Positions 1 to 8,343 of a DNA stretch of 64,000 nucleotides are shown here, piece by piece. A program made the translations under genes and the position numbers. Source of the DNA: Bacillus massilioanorexius (GTDB lineage: Bacteria > Bacillota > Bacilli > Bacillales > DSM-1321). The stretch spans positions 1 through 64,000 of the forward strand of contig NZ_CABKRX010000045.1 of the NCBI RefSeq assembly GCF_902374955.1, in the 5' to 3' direction. Below the pieces are notes generated by a model. It made no database searches. It had not been told where the DNA came from and worked only from the letters and a program-made list of their open reading frames with translations. The first letter of the stretch is position 1. The number at the start of each line of letters is the position of its first letter.

Positions 1-4
1 AAAA

Positions 5-48
5 AAACAAGGTGCTCGAAAGGAAATTTCCTTTCGAGCACCTTGTTT
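5..48. terminator. bidirectional intrinsic terminator
   Basis: A perfect inverted repeat (arms AAACAAGGTGCTCGAAAGG and its complement) is flanked by an A-tract on the left and T-rich sequence on the right. It lies 16 bases downstream of the cystine transporter gene on the minus strand and can stop transcription from either side. Confidence 0.8.
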
Positions 49-63
49 TCAGTTTCAAACTAT

Positions 64-1449
64 TTACACCTCAGCTTCGATCTTAGCTGAATCATCTACA
101 TACGTTTTTGAATCTAGTTCTCCAATAATTCTACTTGTTAGAACACCAGATGTCATACTTCCACTAACGTTTAACGCTGTTCTTCCCATATCAATTAGAG
201 GTTCAACTGATATTAATAGTCCAGCTAGCGCTACAGGAAGATCTAATGCTGAAAGAACGAGAATAGCCGCAAACGTCGCTCCTCCTCCGACTCCAGCAAC
301 TCCGAATGAACTAATGGCAACAACAAGAATTACTGTAGCAATAAATGTAGGTGTTAATGGGTCAATCCCTACTGTCGGTGCAATCATAATGGCAAGCATC
401 GCTGGATATATCCCTGCGCAACCATTTTGTCCGATGGATAATCCAAATGACCCTGCAAAATTGGCAATACCATCAGGTACACCCAATTGTTTTTGCGTTT
501 GAATGTTCAATGGTAAAGCTCCTGCGCTTGTTCGAGAAGTAAAGGCAAACGTTAAAACAGGAAATGCTTTTTTGATATACGTAATAGGATTTAATCCTGC
601 AAGTACTAATAATAATAAGTGAATGAAAAACATAATAAGCAAAGCCGCATAAGAAGCTGCCACAAATTTACCTAATTTCAAAATCGAATCAATATCACTA
701 GTTGCCACAGTCTTTGTCATGATAGCTAAAATACCGTATGGTGTTAATCGGAGTATTAATGTTACGACTCTCATTACTATGCTATACAATGTATCGATAA
801 TTTTTGCAAATAACTCTGCTTGTTCTGCTTGTTTTCGTCTTACCCCTAAATATGCTACTCCTATAAATGCAGCAAAAATAACAACCGATATTGTTGATGT
901 AGGTCTAGCACCCGTGAAATCTAAGAATGGATTTGTTGGAATGAGATCTAGAATTTGTTGAGGCATCGTCTTTCCTTCAATACCAGTAAATGTTTCTTCA
1001 ATTTCAGTACCACGAGCATTTTCAGCATCACCTTGATCAATTTGAACAGCCTCTAAATCAAATACGGCTGCAGAAGTAATTCCTACTGCGGCAGCAATAG
1101 CTGTTGTACCAATTAAAATACCAAGAATGAGAACACTTATTTTCCCTATATTACTAGTGAGTTTTAAGCGCGTAAAGGCTGATAAAATAGAAACAAATAC
1201 AAGTGGCATAACAATCATTTGTAAAAATTTCACATATCCGCTTCCTACAATACTAAACCAGTCAACAGATTTCGCTAATGCTTCTGACTGCGGTTCGTAC
1301 ATCCATTGAAGTAGAAACCCAAAAAGAATTCCTAAACCCAATGCAGTAAATACTCTTTTAGTAAAAGAAATATGCTTTCTTTGCATAAAAATGAGTACAG
1401 CTATAAGTAATAACATAATTGCAATATTTAATATGACATAACCAATCAT
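64..1449 (-). CDS. tcyP: L-cystine:cation symporter TcyP
   Basis: A 461-residue membrane protein of the dicarboxylate/amino acid:cation symporter family (DAACS). It imports L-cystine with a cation across the cytoplasmic membrane. The sequence shows eight or more hydrophobic helices, the LTPYGILAIM segment, the SFGLSIGQNGCAGIYPAM hairpin region and the C-terminal MGRTALNVSGSM segment that binds substrate and cation in this family. It follows B. subtilis TcyP (YhcL) nearly end to end, and the length agrees. An in-frame ATG lies 42 bases upstream at 1491, but the ATG at 1449 is preceded at good distance by AAAGGGGAGAG, so it was chosen. It is a single gene with a terminator just downstream. Identification rests on recalled family similarity. 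Confidence 0.9.
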   Translation of the reverse strand: MIGYVILNIAIMLLLIAVLIFMQRKHISFTKRVFTALGLGILFGFLLQWMYEPQSEALAKSVDWFSIVGSGYVKFLQMIVMPLVFVSILSAFTRLKLTSNIGKISVLILGILIGTTAIAAAVGITSAAVFDLEAVQIDQGDAENARGTEIEETFTGIEGKTMPQQILDLIPTNPFLDFTGARPTSTISVVIFAAFIGVAYLGVRRKQAEQAELFAKIIDTLYSIVMRVVTLILRLTPYGILAIMTKTVATSDIDSILKLGKFVAASYAALLIMFFIHLLLLVLAGLNPITYIKKAFPVLTFAFTSRTSAGALPLNIQTQKQLGVPDGIANFAGSFGLSIGQNGCAGIYPAMLAIMIAPTVGIDPLTPTFIATVILVVAISSFGVAGVGGGATFAAILVLSALDLPVALAGLLISVEPLIDMGRTALNVSGSMTSGVLTSRIIGELDSKTYVDDSAKIEAEV

Positions 1450-1780
1450 TTCTCTCTCCCCTTTGCTGTTCATGAAGTTTAATTCCGACAAAACTCATAA
1501 GAATAATTGTATACTCTACATATTACCATTAAACAGTTGTAAATAACAATAAAAAAATCATATTTAGGCATTTTCACCCAATTTACTTCAACAATTACCT
1601 TCATTCATGAAATTTTTTTAGATTCTTAATATCATATATTTATGCCACTTCCTCATCACTCAAAAATATAAAATGAAATTTCTACCTTTTTGTACTCTAA
1701 GAGTATGTTTTTTTCATAGAAATGGTATAATTCACACATTAAATCATTCTTCTTACAAGCAATCAATTTTATTAGTTTTA

Positions 1781-1956
1781 GGCACTGTTATACGCCACTG
1801 CTGTTGATTATTTATAAGGTTATAATCAGGCGAAAATCTGTAAGCCTCCTGACGGAGAAGCCATAAAGGCAAAGCACAACATGACGAGACTTGCAACTCA
1901 CCCATGGTAAGCGAACAGCTTGGAGCTATTATCAACCATGAATTTTAACAGATACT
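1781..1956. repeat. decayed dispersed repeat, GGCACTGTTA-ended type
   Basis: The left edge reads TTTTAGGCACTGTTATACGCC and the right edge is near TTTTAACAGATAC, a degenerate complement. The interior keeps CCTCCTGACGG and GTAAGCGAACAGCTTGGAGC, related to other copies in the window. A 60-codon minus-strand reading frame covers it but looks like repeat sequence, not a gene. The rest of 1450-2116 shows nothing else I can support. Confidence 0.45.
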
Positions 1957-2116
1957 ATTTTTTTTAAAACTTTTTGTATTATATAATCGTCTTAATAGAT
2001 TGATACATTAATAAAAGTGGAAGCCATAACATGTAAACAAGTAATGGGAAAAACCATATATTTTAAAAACTTCAAAGAAATAAGCAAAAGCTTACAAAAC
2101 AAAAGAGGTCACTGTA

Positions 2117-3967
2117 ATGTCTAATCTTACAAAAGAAAAAAATCGATATATACATAGTCTTGATGGATTAAGAGGAATTGCTGTACTTGCAGTAATTGCT
2201 TATCACATGGATTTCAATTGGGCATCTGGCGGTCTACTTGGTGTAACCATTTTTTTCGTCTTATCCGGATACCTAATAACAAACTTATTAATGATGGAAT
2301 GGGATCAAACAAACACAATAAACCTAAAAGAGTTTTGGTTCAGACGAGCTAGAAGATTACTTCCAGCTATGTTTTCCATGCTTTTTATCATAACAGCCTG
2401 GGTCACTCTATTCGAACAATCTTTTTTGTCAAAGCTTCGTGAAGACTTTCTAGCTGCTGCTCTATATGTCAGTAATTGGTGGTATATCTTTCAAGACTTA
2501 TCCTATTTCGAAGCAATGGGAACGCCATCCTTACTAACTCATTTTTGGTCTTTAGCCATCGAAGAACAATTTTACATAATATGGCCTATTTTTATTTTCG
2601 TAGCACTTCTCTTCAAAATGAAGAAGAAACATATAATGATTACAACGATTGTAATAGCCGTTATTTCCGCTCTTGCAATGGCCTTATTATATGATCCAAA
2701 TGTCGATCCAAGTAGAGTTTACTACGGCACTGACACTAGAGTGTTTTCATTATTAAGTGGTGCCGCTCTTGCATTTTTTTGGCCTAGTCAAAAATTAGCT
2801 AAACAAGTTCCAACTCAATTACGAATAGTTTTGGATATTACCGGGGCTGCTGCACTTGTTATTATTTTTGTAATCATAGCTTTGACCAATCAATATGGCA
2901 GCTTTTTATACTACGGTGGCATGGTATTAGTGTCGATTCTTTCCGTTATACTGATTGCTACTTTAGTTCATCCAGCTAGCAAATTAAGCAAATTGATGAG
3001 CTTTAAACCCCTTTGTTGGATAGGGGCTCGCTCATACGGTATATACTTGTGGCATTATCCGATTATATTGTTAACATCGCCTAAAGTTGACATTGGAGAA
3101 TTTAGTTTCACAAGATTCCTTTTTCAAATTGTATTAATTTTAGTTGTTTCGTCCCTTTCTTACACATATATTGAAAATCCTATTCGCAAAGGCGGGATAA
3201 AAAAATATATAGATCGTGTACGAAATAAAGAATGGAACACGAGTAATATAACAAATAAACAATGGATTGCCTTTGGATGTACAGTGCTCATTCTACTTAC
3301 AGCTACCTTTGGGCTGACATTAAAATCCATCCATTCGCCAGAAACAGTGAAAGCTAAAGAAGAGCATTTAATAACGAATAACAGCAGCAAACAAGCAAAT
3401 AGTTCTCCTAAAAAAGAGAACCCTACAATAAATAAAGAAGAACAGAACCAAACAGATAAAACCGAACCAAAAGAGGATCCTAAACAAAACGTCGATAAAA
3501 AAGTAAGCGTGGTTGGTGATTCAGTTATGATTGATTCCGCCCCCTACCTTAAACAGCATTTTCCAAACATTGTAATCGACGCAGAAATTGGGCGCCAAAT
3601 GTATAAGGCCGCTCAAATTGTTGAAGGTTTTAAATCGAATAATAAATTAGGAGACTACTTAGTCATTGGTCTAGGTTCTAACGGAGCTTTTAATTCACAG
3701 CAACTTAAGTCTTTAGTTCAGTCAATAGATAGCAAAGTTAGAATCATTTTAATTACAACACGCGTTCCTAAGCCATGGGAAAGCACAGTAAATGAAGCAT
3801 TAAAGACAATCGACCAAGAGTTTAAAAACGTGACTCTAATAGACTGGTACAAATACAGTGCTGGACATGCGGAATATTTTGAACCTGATGGCGTGCATTT
3901 AACAAAAATAGGCTCTGAATTTTATGCTTCTTTAATTGCATCTGAAATCAACAGAAATACGAATTAA
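2117..3967 (+). CDS. OatA/YrhL-type membrane O-acyltransferase with SGNH domain
   Basis: A 616-residue two-domain protein. Residues about 12-360 form an acyltransferase-3 membrane domain of about ten helices, starting with the family signature SLDGLRGIAVLAVIAYHM (His near residue 30). After a transmembrane helix and a charged, Asn/Lys-rich linker (about 410-460) comes an extracytoplasmic SGNH hydrolase-like domain. It has GDS (Ser 469), the GLGSNGAF block and the catalytic DGVH (Asp 591, His 594). The family transfers acetyl groups from the cytoplasm to cell-wall polymers, typically muramic acid O-acetylation (OatA). B. subtilis YrhL has the same layout. The start has GAGGTCACTGTA upstream. 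The exact polymer acetylated cannot be read from sequence. Confidence 0.85.
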   Translation: MSNLTKEKNRYIHSLDGLRGIAVLAVIAYHMDFNWASGGLLGVTIFFVLSGYLITNLLMMEWDQTNTINLKEFWFRRARRLLPAMFSMLFIITAWVTLFEQSFLSKLREDFLAAALYVSNWWYIFQDLSYFEAMGTPSLLTHFWSLAIEEQFYIIWPIFIFVALLFKMKKKHIMITTIVIAVISALAMALLYDPNVDPSRVYYGTDTRVFSLLSGAALAFFWPSQKLAKQVPTQLRIVLDITGAAALVIIFVIIALTNQYGSFLYYGGMVLVSILSVILIATLVHPASKLSKLMSFKPLCWIGARSYGIYLWHYPIILLTSPKVDIGEFSFTRFLFQIVLILVVSSLSYTYIENPIRKGGIKKYIDRVRNKEWNTSNITNKQWIAFGCTVLILLTATFGLTLKSIHSPETVKAKEEHLITNNSSKQANSSPKKENPTINKEEQNQTDKTEPKEDPKQNVDKKVSVVGDSVMIDSAPYLKQHFPNIVIDAEIGRQMYKAAQIVEGFKSNNKLGDYLVIGLGSNGAFNSQQLKSLVQSIDSKVRIILITTRVPKPWESTVNEALKTIDQEFKNVTLIDWYKYSAGHAEYFEPDGVHLTKIGSEFYASLIASEINRNTN

Positions 3968-4008
3968 CTAAGAAAAAGTAATACCAAACATAAAATCAAA
4001 CGATAAAT

Positions 4009-4051
4009 AAGAGGGTGTCCAACAAAACGTAACTTTTGGGACACCCTCTTA
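4009..4051 (+). terminator. terminator, GAGGGTGTCC hairpin family
   Basis: Arms AAGAGGGTGTCC and GGACACCCTCTT enclose a 17-base loop downstream of the acyltransferase gene. The same arm core recurs at 13201 and 30470. Confidence 0.7.
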
Positions 4052-4095
4052 TAGTTCATCTACAAAAATAAAAAGTATCCTAATCATGGGACAAA

Positions 4096-4377
4096 TTAAT
4101 TTCCATGCTTGGGATACTTCCCAACTGTATAAATAGCGCTTATGATTCTTTTATTAATCCATTTGAGATTCTCAGGGGTATTCAATTGATCATACGCATT
4201 CTTTCTGGACTCTTCATCTGATACATAATGATTAGGTAAATTATTTAAACTTAAAACAATTACTTCCGTACGACATTTATCGCAATGACAAAATGTTTGA
4301 TATTCTGGTCCAGTTAATAAAATAGTCACTAATGTAGCGACTATTTCTTCCATTACATTAACATAATTCCGCTCCAT
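4096..4377 (-). CDS. ComFB-like protein
   Basis: A 93-residue soluble protein matching the late-competence protein ComFB family: an N-terminal helix (NYVNVMEEIVATLV), a zinc-type cysteine cluster FCHCDKC (Cys 30, 32, 35), then LSLNNLPNHYV and a helical tail. ComFB sits in the comF operon of B. subtilis but is not needed for DNA uptake there; relatives have been reported to bind c-di-GMP. Here it stands alone, convergent with the acyltransferase gene. A longer frame reaches 4434, but ATG 4377 follows GGAAGTGGGAG directly and fits the family length. A link to the GGDEF and EAL genes in the window is only a suggestion. Confidence 0.65.
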   Translation of the reverse strand: MERNYVNVMEEIVATLVTILLTGPEYQTFCHCDKCRTEVIVLSLNNLPNHYVSDEESRKNAYDQLNTPENLKWINKRIISAIYTVGKYPKHGN

Positions 4378-4788
4378 TCCACTCCCACTTCCCAGGCAAA
4401 AAAAGATATAGAACTTATATCCTAAACTGCGCAAATATTCTTATTTGAATTATATATAATTACCTATATTTTTTCGAGAGTCTTTGAGTACAAAGTTTTA
4501 CAAATTAAAAGAAAATAATAAGTCTATTACCCTGATTATTATATCTTTCGAACTAAAAAACAAAAAAACAACCGCAAATCTCAAAAATTCCGCAACCATT
4601 CCAACTTAAGTTTATATATCTAACTGAGGTATCTGTATTTATAAAGACTGTCATGGCGACTTCATGAATTGTCAATATTCTTCCAAACTAATGATGTGGG
4701 TAAATGTAATTCGATGTGAATCATGCTTAAATTCCCATAAATATAGACACAATAGTAATGTAAGTGCAGACATACGGAGTGAAATAAC
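4378..4788. other. gene-free stretch between divergent genes
   Basis: AT-rich intergenic DNA holding the divergent promoters of the ComFB-like and potassium-channel genes. No small gene is visible; in particular I see no mistic-like (mstX) frame, which precedes yugO in B. subtilis. Confidence 0.4.
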
Positions 4789-5553
4789 TTGTACGAAAAA
4801 ATCGTTATATTTTTTACAAAGATTCCTAAGATCATTAAACTAATCATCATTATACTTTTTTTAATTTACATATTCGGGTCAATCATGACTTTCATTGAAC
4901 CAGATAGGTTCCCAACACTATTGGATGGCATATGGTGGGCTATAGTAACAACATCAACTGTTGGATATGGTGACTTTACGCCTGTCACTGTATTAGGGAA
5001 ACTAATCGGAATACTATTAATTTTCATCGGAGCAGGATTTGTAACAAATTATTTTGCATCACTTGCAGCAACAGCTGTTTATACAGAGGAGAAGCTTATG
5101 AGGGGTTCTAGTGCATTTACAGGAAAAAACCATTATATTATTGTTGGATGGAATGAACGATCCAAAAACATTATTCGCTCATTGCATCAATTAGACTATA
5201 AAATCCCAATTGTACTTATTGATTACTCTATAAAAAAACATCCAGATTCCAATCTGAGTTATCATTATATACATGGAAAAGCAACAGAGGATACAACTTT
5301 ATACAATGCCAATATTCAATATGCAAAAAAAATACTAATAACAGCAGACTTTAAGCAACATGAATACCAAGCAGATATGTCATCCATATTGACGCTGATT
5401 GCCAGCAAAGGTTTAAATCCATCTATTTATGCATGTATAGAAATATTAACAGCCAATCAATTAGAAAATGCCAAACGAGCTGGCGCTGATCAAATCATTC
5501 AAACAAATGTATTTGCTGGTGAAAAAATGGTAGATGTTCTTATAAAAGAATAA
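4789..5553 (+). CDS. YugO-like potassium channel with RCK (TrkA-N) domain
   Basis: A 254-residue protein. Two transmembrane helices (about 17-36 and 70-95) flank a pore loop with the K+ selectivity filter TTSTVGYGDF (GYG at 59-61). Residues about 112-250 are a Rossmann RCK_N/TrkA-N ligand-binding domain beginning HYIIVGWNERSK. It should be a tetrameric K+ efflux channel gated by a nucleotide or ion. B. subtilis YugO, in the corresponding locus, mediates K+ waves in biofilms. There is no RCK_C subdomain after the Rossmann fold. The start is TTG with GGAG nine bases upstream; no better in-frame ATG is seen. Monocistronic. Confidence 0.8.
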   Translation: MYEKIVIFFTKIPKIIKLIIIILFLIYIFGSIMTFIEPDRFPTLLDGIWWAIVTTSTVGYGDFTPVTVLGKLIGILLIFIGAGFVTNYFASLAATAVYTEEKLMRGSSAFTGKNHYIIVGWNERSKNIIRSLHQLDYKIPIVLIDYSIKKHPDSNLSYHYIHGKATEDTTLYNANIQYAKKILITADFKQHEYQADMSSILTLIASKGLNPSIYACIEILTANQLENAKRAGADQIIQTNVFAGEKMVDVLIKE

Positions 5554-5705
5554 GAATTTTTGTCATTTTCTCAGTTTAATTTAACCGCTCTATACACAAT
5601 ACCCTTTAAATAATTCAACATTTGCAGAAAATGACTACTTCGAATAGATTAGCTAAAAAATTCAATTTACTTTTCTTAGTCTACTGTTCTTACTTCCTAT
5701 AAAAA

Positions 5706-5734
5706 AGGAAGATGCCTAATACTACAGCATCTTC
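5706..5734 (-). terminator. terminator of the first poly-Ser gene
   Basis: Arms GGAAGATGC and GCATCTTCC are followed on the minus strand by a T-run (TTTTTTAT). It lies downstream of the 5852-6064 gene. Confidence 0.6.
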
Positions 5735-5851
5735 CCACTTGATATCATACATTTTTGGATTTATCGCAAGTAGAACGAAAGAGGAAATAGAGCTTGTCCT
5801 AATCCATTCATTACGCTAATCAATTATTACTTTGATCTTTACTAATATTTA

Positions 5852-6064
5852 TTAGTGTTTTTTATGACCATGTTTCTTTCTTCTTTTATGCTTCTTTTTA
5901 CATTTACAACCAAAGCTTGAGCTTGATGATGAACTAGATGATGAGCTTGAGCTTGATGATGAACTTGAGCTTGAGCTTGAGCTACTAGATTCACATTTCA
6001 CTCTTTTCTTTTTCCATTCGTGATGACATTTTTTAACCTTACAATAACATTTTTTTGTTGACAT
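5852..6064 (-). CDS. small Cys/Lys-rich head plus poly-Ser protein
   Basis: A 70-residue protein of unknown function, the shortest of three tandem paralogues. The N-terminal head MSTKKCYCKVKKCHHEWKKK is rich in Cys, His and Lys. It is followed by an uninterrupted run of 25 serines (mixed AGC/TCA/AGT/TCT codons) and a basic tail FGCKCKKKHKRRKKHGHKKH. It lacks the C-terminal globular domain of its neighbours. A GGGG ribosome site precedes the ATG. Ser/Lys-rich low-complexity proteins of this kind are common in Bacillus spore coats (CotB and CotG are substrates of the CotH kinase), so a spore-surface role is likely but inferred. It could be a truncated relative of the other two. Confidence 0.65.
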   Translation of the reverse strand: MSTKKCYCKVKKCHHEWKKKRVKCESSSSSSSSSSSSSSSSSSSSSSSSSFGCKCKKKHKRRKKHGHKKH

Positions 6065-6088
6065 ATTATCTACCCCTTTATTTGAATT

Positions 6089-6125
6089 TAATATATTAAA
6101 TGCAAAAGAAAGGTAAAGTGCTTGT
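6089..6125 (-). promoter_or_regulatory. shared promoter motif, copy 1
   Basis: On the minus strand this reads ACAAGC, 17 bases, then CATTTAATATATTA, ending 25 bases before the start codon at 6064. The same blocks with identical spacing precede the other two paralogues. CATTnnnTA is one base from the sigma-K -10 consensus CATAnnnTA. Confidence 0.55.
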
Positions 6126-6241
6126 GTTACTATCTATTTTTCAAACTATTATTTTTTTTACTAGTTTATAAAAAACAAATTGTGTTCTGCAATCTCTATA
6201 ATCAATATACATAGCGATACCCCAAACACCTTCCCTATTCA

Positions 6242-6985
6242 CTAAATACTTTCGTCTGATTCATCTGAGAAATCACTAAAGTTATTCAAAGAATTACTAT
6301 TTCTTGAAAAACCACTAGATGATTGATCTAAAAACACATTGGATTGTCTAGGATGGCGATCTCTATCAATTTGAGTTACAACTAGAGCCGCGTTTAAAAC
6401 ATCTAATTCTGTCGGACATGGTCCTGTTCCACTTGTAAAATTAGCAGTAACCTTTAATTGTACAATATCACCAGCACGTAAAGTGAGTTGAACTGGTCTA
6501 GCGCCTTGTAATATTTCATTAGTTAGAAGATCTGGAAGTACCAGGACACTATTATTAATTAAATTATTATTTACAAATACAGCAACTCTTATATTTGTTA
6601 TAGATGCAGTTCGAGAGAGTACACCAGTAACTGCGATAGCAAATTCAACATTGTAATCTCCCGTTCTCAAAATTTTGATGAAATTACCATTAACATTAGG
6701 AATAGCACGATTAAAAGGACCAGCAGTTGTAAAATCAATTGCTGTTGTTATTAATGAACTACCCGTAGTAAGATCAATTATTTGAGGTGGTGTATCCGCA
6801 GGTCGATATAACGACGCATGCGCCAGCTGCTGTTTACGAGGTTTACAATGCATTTTCTTATGACTGCTGCTTGAGCTTGAACTACTACTTGAGCAGCTGC
6901 TTGAGCTTGAACTACTAGATTCACGTTTCTTTTTCCAATGACAGCGACATGGTTTAGATTTACAGCGACATTTTTTAGATCCCAT
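6242..6985 (-). CDS. Cys-rich head, poly-Ser linker, C-terminal beta-domain protein
   Basis: A 247-residue protein, paralogous to its neighbours. The head (MGSKKCRCKSKPCRCHWKKK) has the CxC/CxCH pattern. Residues about 23-41 are serine broken by one Cys, and a short basic hinge follows. From about residue 53 (LAHASLYRP) to 208 there is a beta-rich domain ending AALVVTQID, with alternating hydrophobic strands like a C1q/TNF-type jelly roll. The C-terminus is an Asn/Ser/Asp-rich tail. The order head-linker-jelly roll resembles the exosporium protein BclA, but poly-Ser stands where BclA has collagen GXX repeats. An AAAGGAG site precedes ATG 6985. The spore-surface role is inferred; the jelly-roll call is from pattern only. 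Confidence 0.7.
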   Translation of the reverse strand: MGSKKCRCKSKPCRCHWKKKRESSSSSSSSCSSSSSSSSSSHKKMHCKPRKQQLAHASLYRPADTPPQIIDLTTGSSLITTAIDFTTAGPFNRAIPNVNGNFIKILRTGDYNVEFAIAVTGVLSRTASITNIRVAVFVNNNLINNSVLVLPDLLTNEILQGARPVQLTLRAGDIVQLKVTANFTSGTGPCPTELDVLNAALVVTQIDRDRHPRQSNVFLDQSSSGFSRNSNSLNNFSDFSDESDESI

Positions 6986-7009
6986 ATTTTCATCTCCTTT
7001 TCAATAAGA

Positions 7010-7046
7010 TAATATAGTTAATGCAAATGTTTAATGAATTGCTTGT
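7010..7046 (-). promoter_or_regulatory. shared promoter motif, copy 2
   Basis: ACAAGC, 17 bases, then CATTAACTATATTA on the minus strand, 25 bases before ATG 6985. Same blocks and spacing as at 6089 and 8195. Confidence 0.55.
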
Positions 7047-7237
7047 ACAATTATCTATTTTTTTAGAAAAACAAACGCTGTAACCTATTTCCGCATATTC
7101 ATTAGCTAGACTTAACTCCCAAATAGAATTCATCGCTTTTCAAATTCTATTAAATATTTCTTCCAATAAACCTTTCACAAATCACCACTTTCTTTCATAT
7201 GATAGAACAAAGAATATTACTAGATATATAAAGAAAA

Positions 7238-7263
7238 GAACCCCTACCATTAAGGAAGGGTTC
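7238..7263 (-). terminator. terminator of the third poly-Ser gene
   Basis: The hairpin GAACCC...GGGTTC is followed on the minus strand by TTTTCTTT, 26 bases after the stop at 7289. Confidence 0.65.
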
Positions 7264-7288
7264 AGTTGAATTGTATAGTTCAACCTGA

Positions 7289-8170
7289 TTAAGGCATAGA
7301 ATATCCAGAATCATAACCATAATGATGTTTTGCATCAATTTGTTTAATAGTCAAAGCTGCGTTAAAGTAACAAGCTTTAGTTGAATCATAGCCGTGGTAC
7401 GGTTCAATATATACATCATGGAATTGTGCCGTTAATATGTCACCATACTTCAAGTAGCGATGCGTAGTAATAGAATAAGTTTGATCAAATTTAAAATCAT
7501 CGTTATCTTGATTTACCACATTATAATTAAGTGTTGTTTTCTTATCTTTATCACCAGTTACACAAACACTTACTTTAGCGCTGAATACTCCATTTTTCCA
7601 ATAATGTTTTGCTTCTGCCTCTCCTGCAATTCGAAGAGTATGGGTAATTTCATATACTCCTGGATTTAAGATAGTAATTGCATGATCATCAATTGAAGGT
7701 CTAGTTCCCCAAGACGGTCCCTTAGTTGTATATTTAACCTTTCCAAACCCATCATGGATATGAACCCCTGGACATCCATCTGGAATATACAAAGACCCAT
7801 AAGCTAAATTATATTTTTCTTTATGCTTTTTTTCTTTTTTCGGTTCTTTTTTGGGTTCTTTTTTGGAACTGCTGCTGCTACTGCTGCTACTGCTACTGCT
7901 GCTACTACTGCTGCTACTACTGCTGCTACTACTGCTGCTACTACTGCTGCTTTCATAGCTACTCTCATAGCTGCTACTCTCATAGCTACTGCTCTCATAG
8001 CTGCTGCTCTCATAACTGCTGCTTCCTTTACTTTCGAAACCGCTACTGCTACTGCTACTGCTGCTATTCTCATAATGAACACTACTGCTAGTCGAGCCAA
8101 CACTTTCCCATTTTTTATTATGATGACACTGACAAGGTTCAGAATTACAATAACAATTTTTAAAAGACAT
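7289..8170 (-). CDS. Cys-rich head, YESSS/poly-Ser stalk, C-terminal beta-domain protein
   Basis: A 293-residue protein, the longest of three tandem paralogues. The head MSFKNCYCNSEPCQCHHNKK is followed by a low-complexity stalk of about 100 residues. The stalk starts with mixed Ser/Gly, continues with repeated YESSS units and then about 30 consecutive serines coded almost only by AGT/AGC, and ends in a KKEPKKEPKKE hinge. Residues about 133-284 (LAYGSLYIPDG to AALTIKQID) are a beta-rich domain homologous to that of the 6242-6985 product. A longer frame opens at 8239, but ATG 8170 has AAAAGGAGAAGATA upstream and sits at the conserved distance from the shared promoter. The serine codons are 3-base units, so slippage would change stalk length without breaking the frame. 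Spore-surface role inferred. Confidence 0.72.
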   Translation of the reverse strand: MSFKNCYCNSEPCQCHHNKKWESVGSTSSSVHYENSSSSSSSSGFESKGSSSYESSSYESSSYESSSYESSYESSSSSSSSSSSSSSSSSSSSSSSSSSSSSKKEPKKEPKKEKKHKEKYNLAYGSLYIPDGCPGVHIHDGFGKVKYTTKGPSWGTRPSIDDHAITILNPGVYEITHTLRIAGEAEAKHYWKNGVFSAKVSVCVTGDKDKKTTLNYNVVNQDNDDFKFDQTYSITTHRYLKYGDILTAQFHDVYIEPYHGYDSTKACYFNAALTIKQIDAKHHYGYDSGYSMP

Positions 8171-8194
8171 ATTATCTTCTCCTTTTCTTAGGTT

Positions 8195-8231
8195 TAATAT
8201 ATAAAATGAAAATAGGGAAAAAATCGCTTGT
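8195..8231 (-). promoter_or_regulatory. shared promoter motif, copy 3
   Basis: ACAAGC, 17 bases, then CATTTTATATATTA on the minus strand, 25 bases before ATG 8170. This matches the two other copies exactly in spacing. Confidence 0.55.
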
Positions 8232-8306
8232 ACAAACACCTATATTACAAAAAAAGGCAATTCACCCATTTTTAAAAAGTCTGTATCACATTTTTTACAT
8301 AAAAAA

Positions 8307-8330
8307 AAGTCACACATTTTTGTGTGACTT
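8307..8330 (-). terminator. pgi terminator
   Basis: Arms AAGTCACACA and TGTGTGACTT are followed on the minus strand by eight T, just after the pgi stop codon. Confidence 0.8.
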
Positions 8331-8343
8331 CCTTTAAATTTAA

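Noticed and set aside
1753..1935. 60-codon minus-strand reading frame
   Set aside because: It coincides with a dispersed-repeat copy, has no ribosome site and no protein-like composition.
7823..8191. Plus-strand Ala/Thr-rich frame of about 120 codons
   Set aside because: It is the complement of the serine-repeat region of the minus-strand gene; composition is explained by the AGY repeats.
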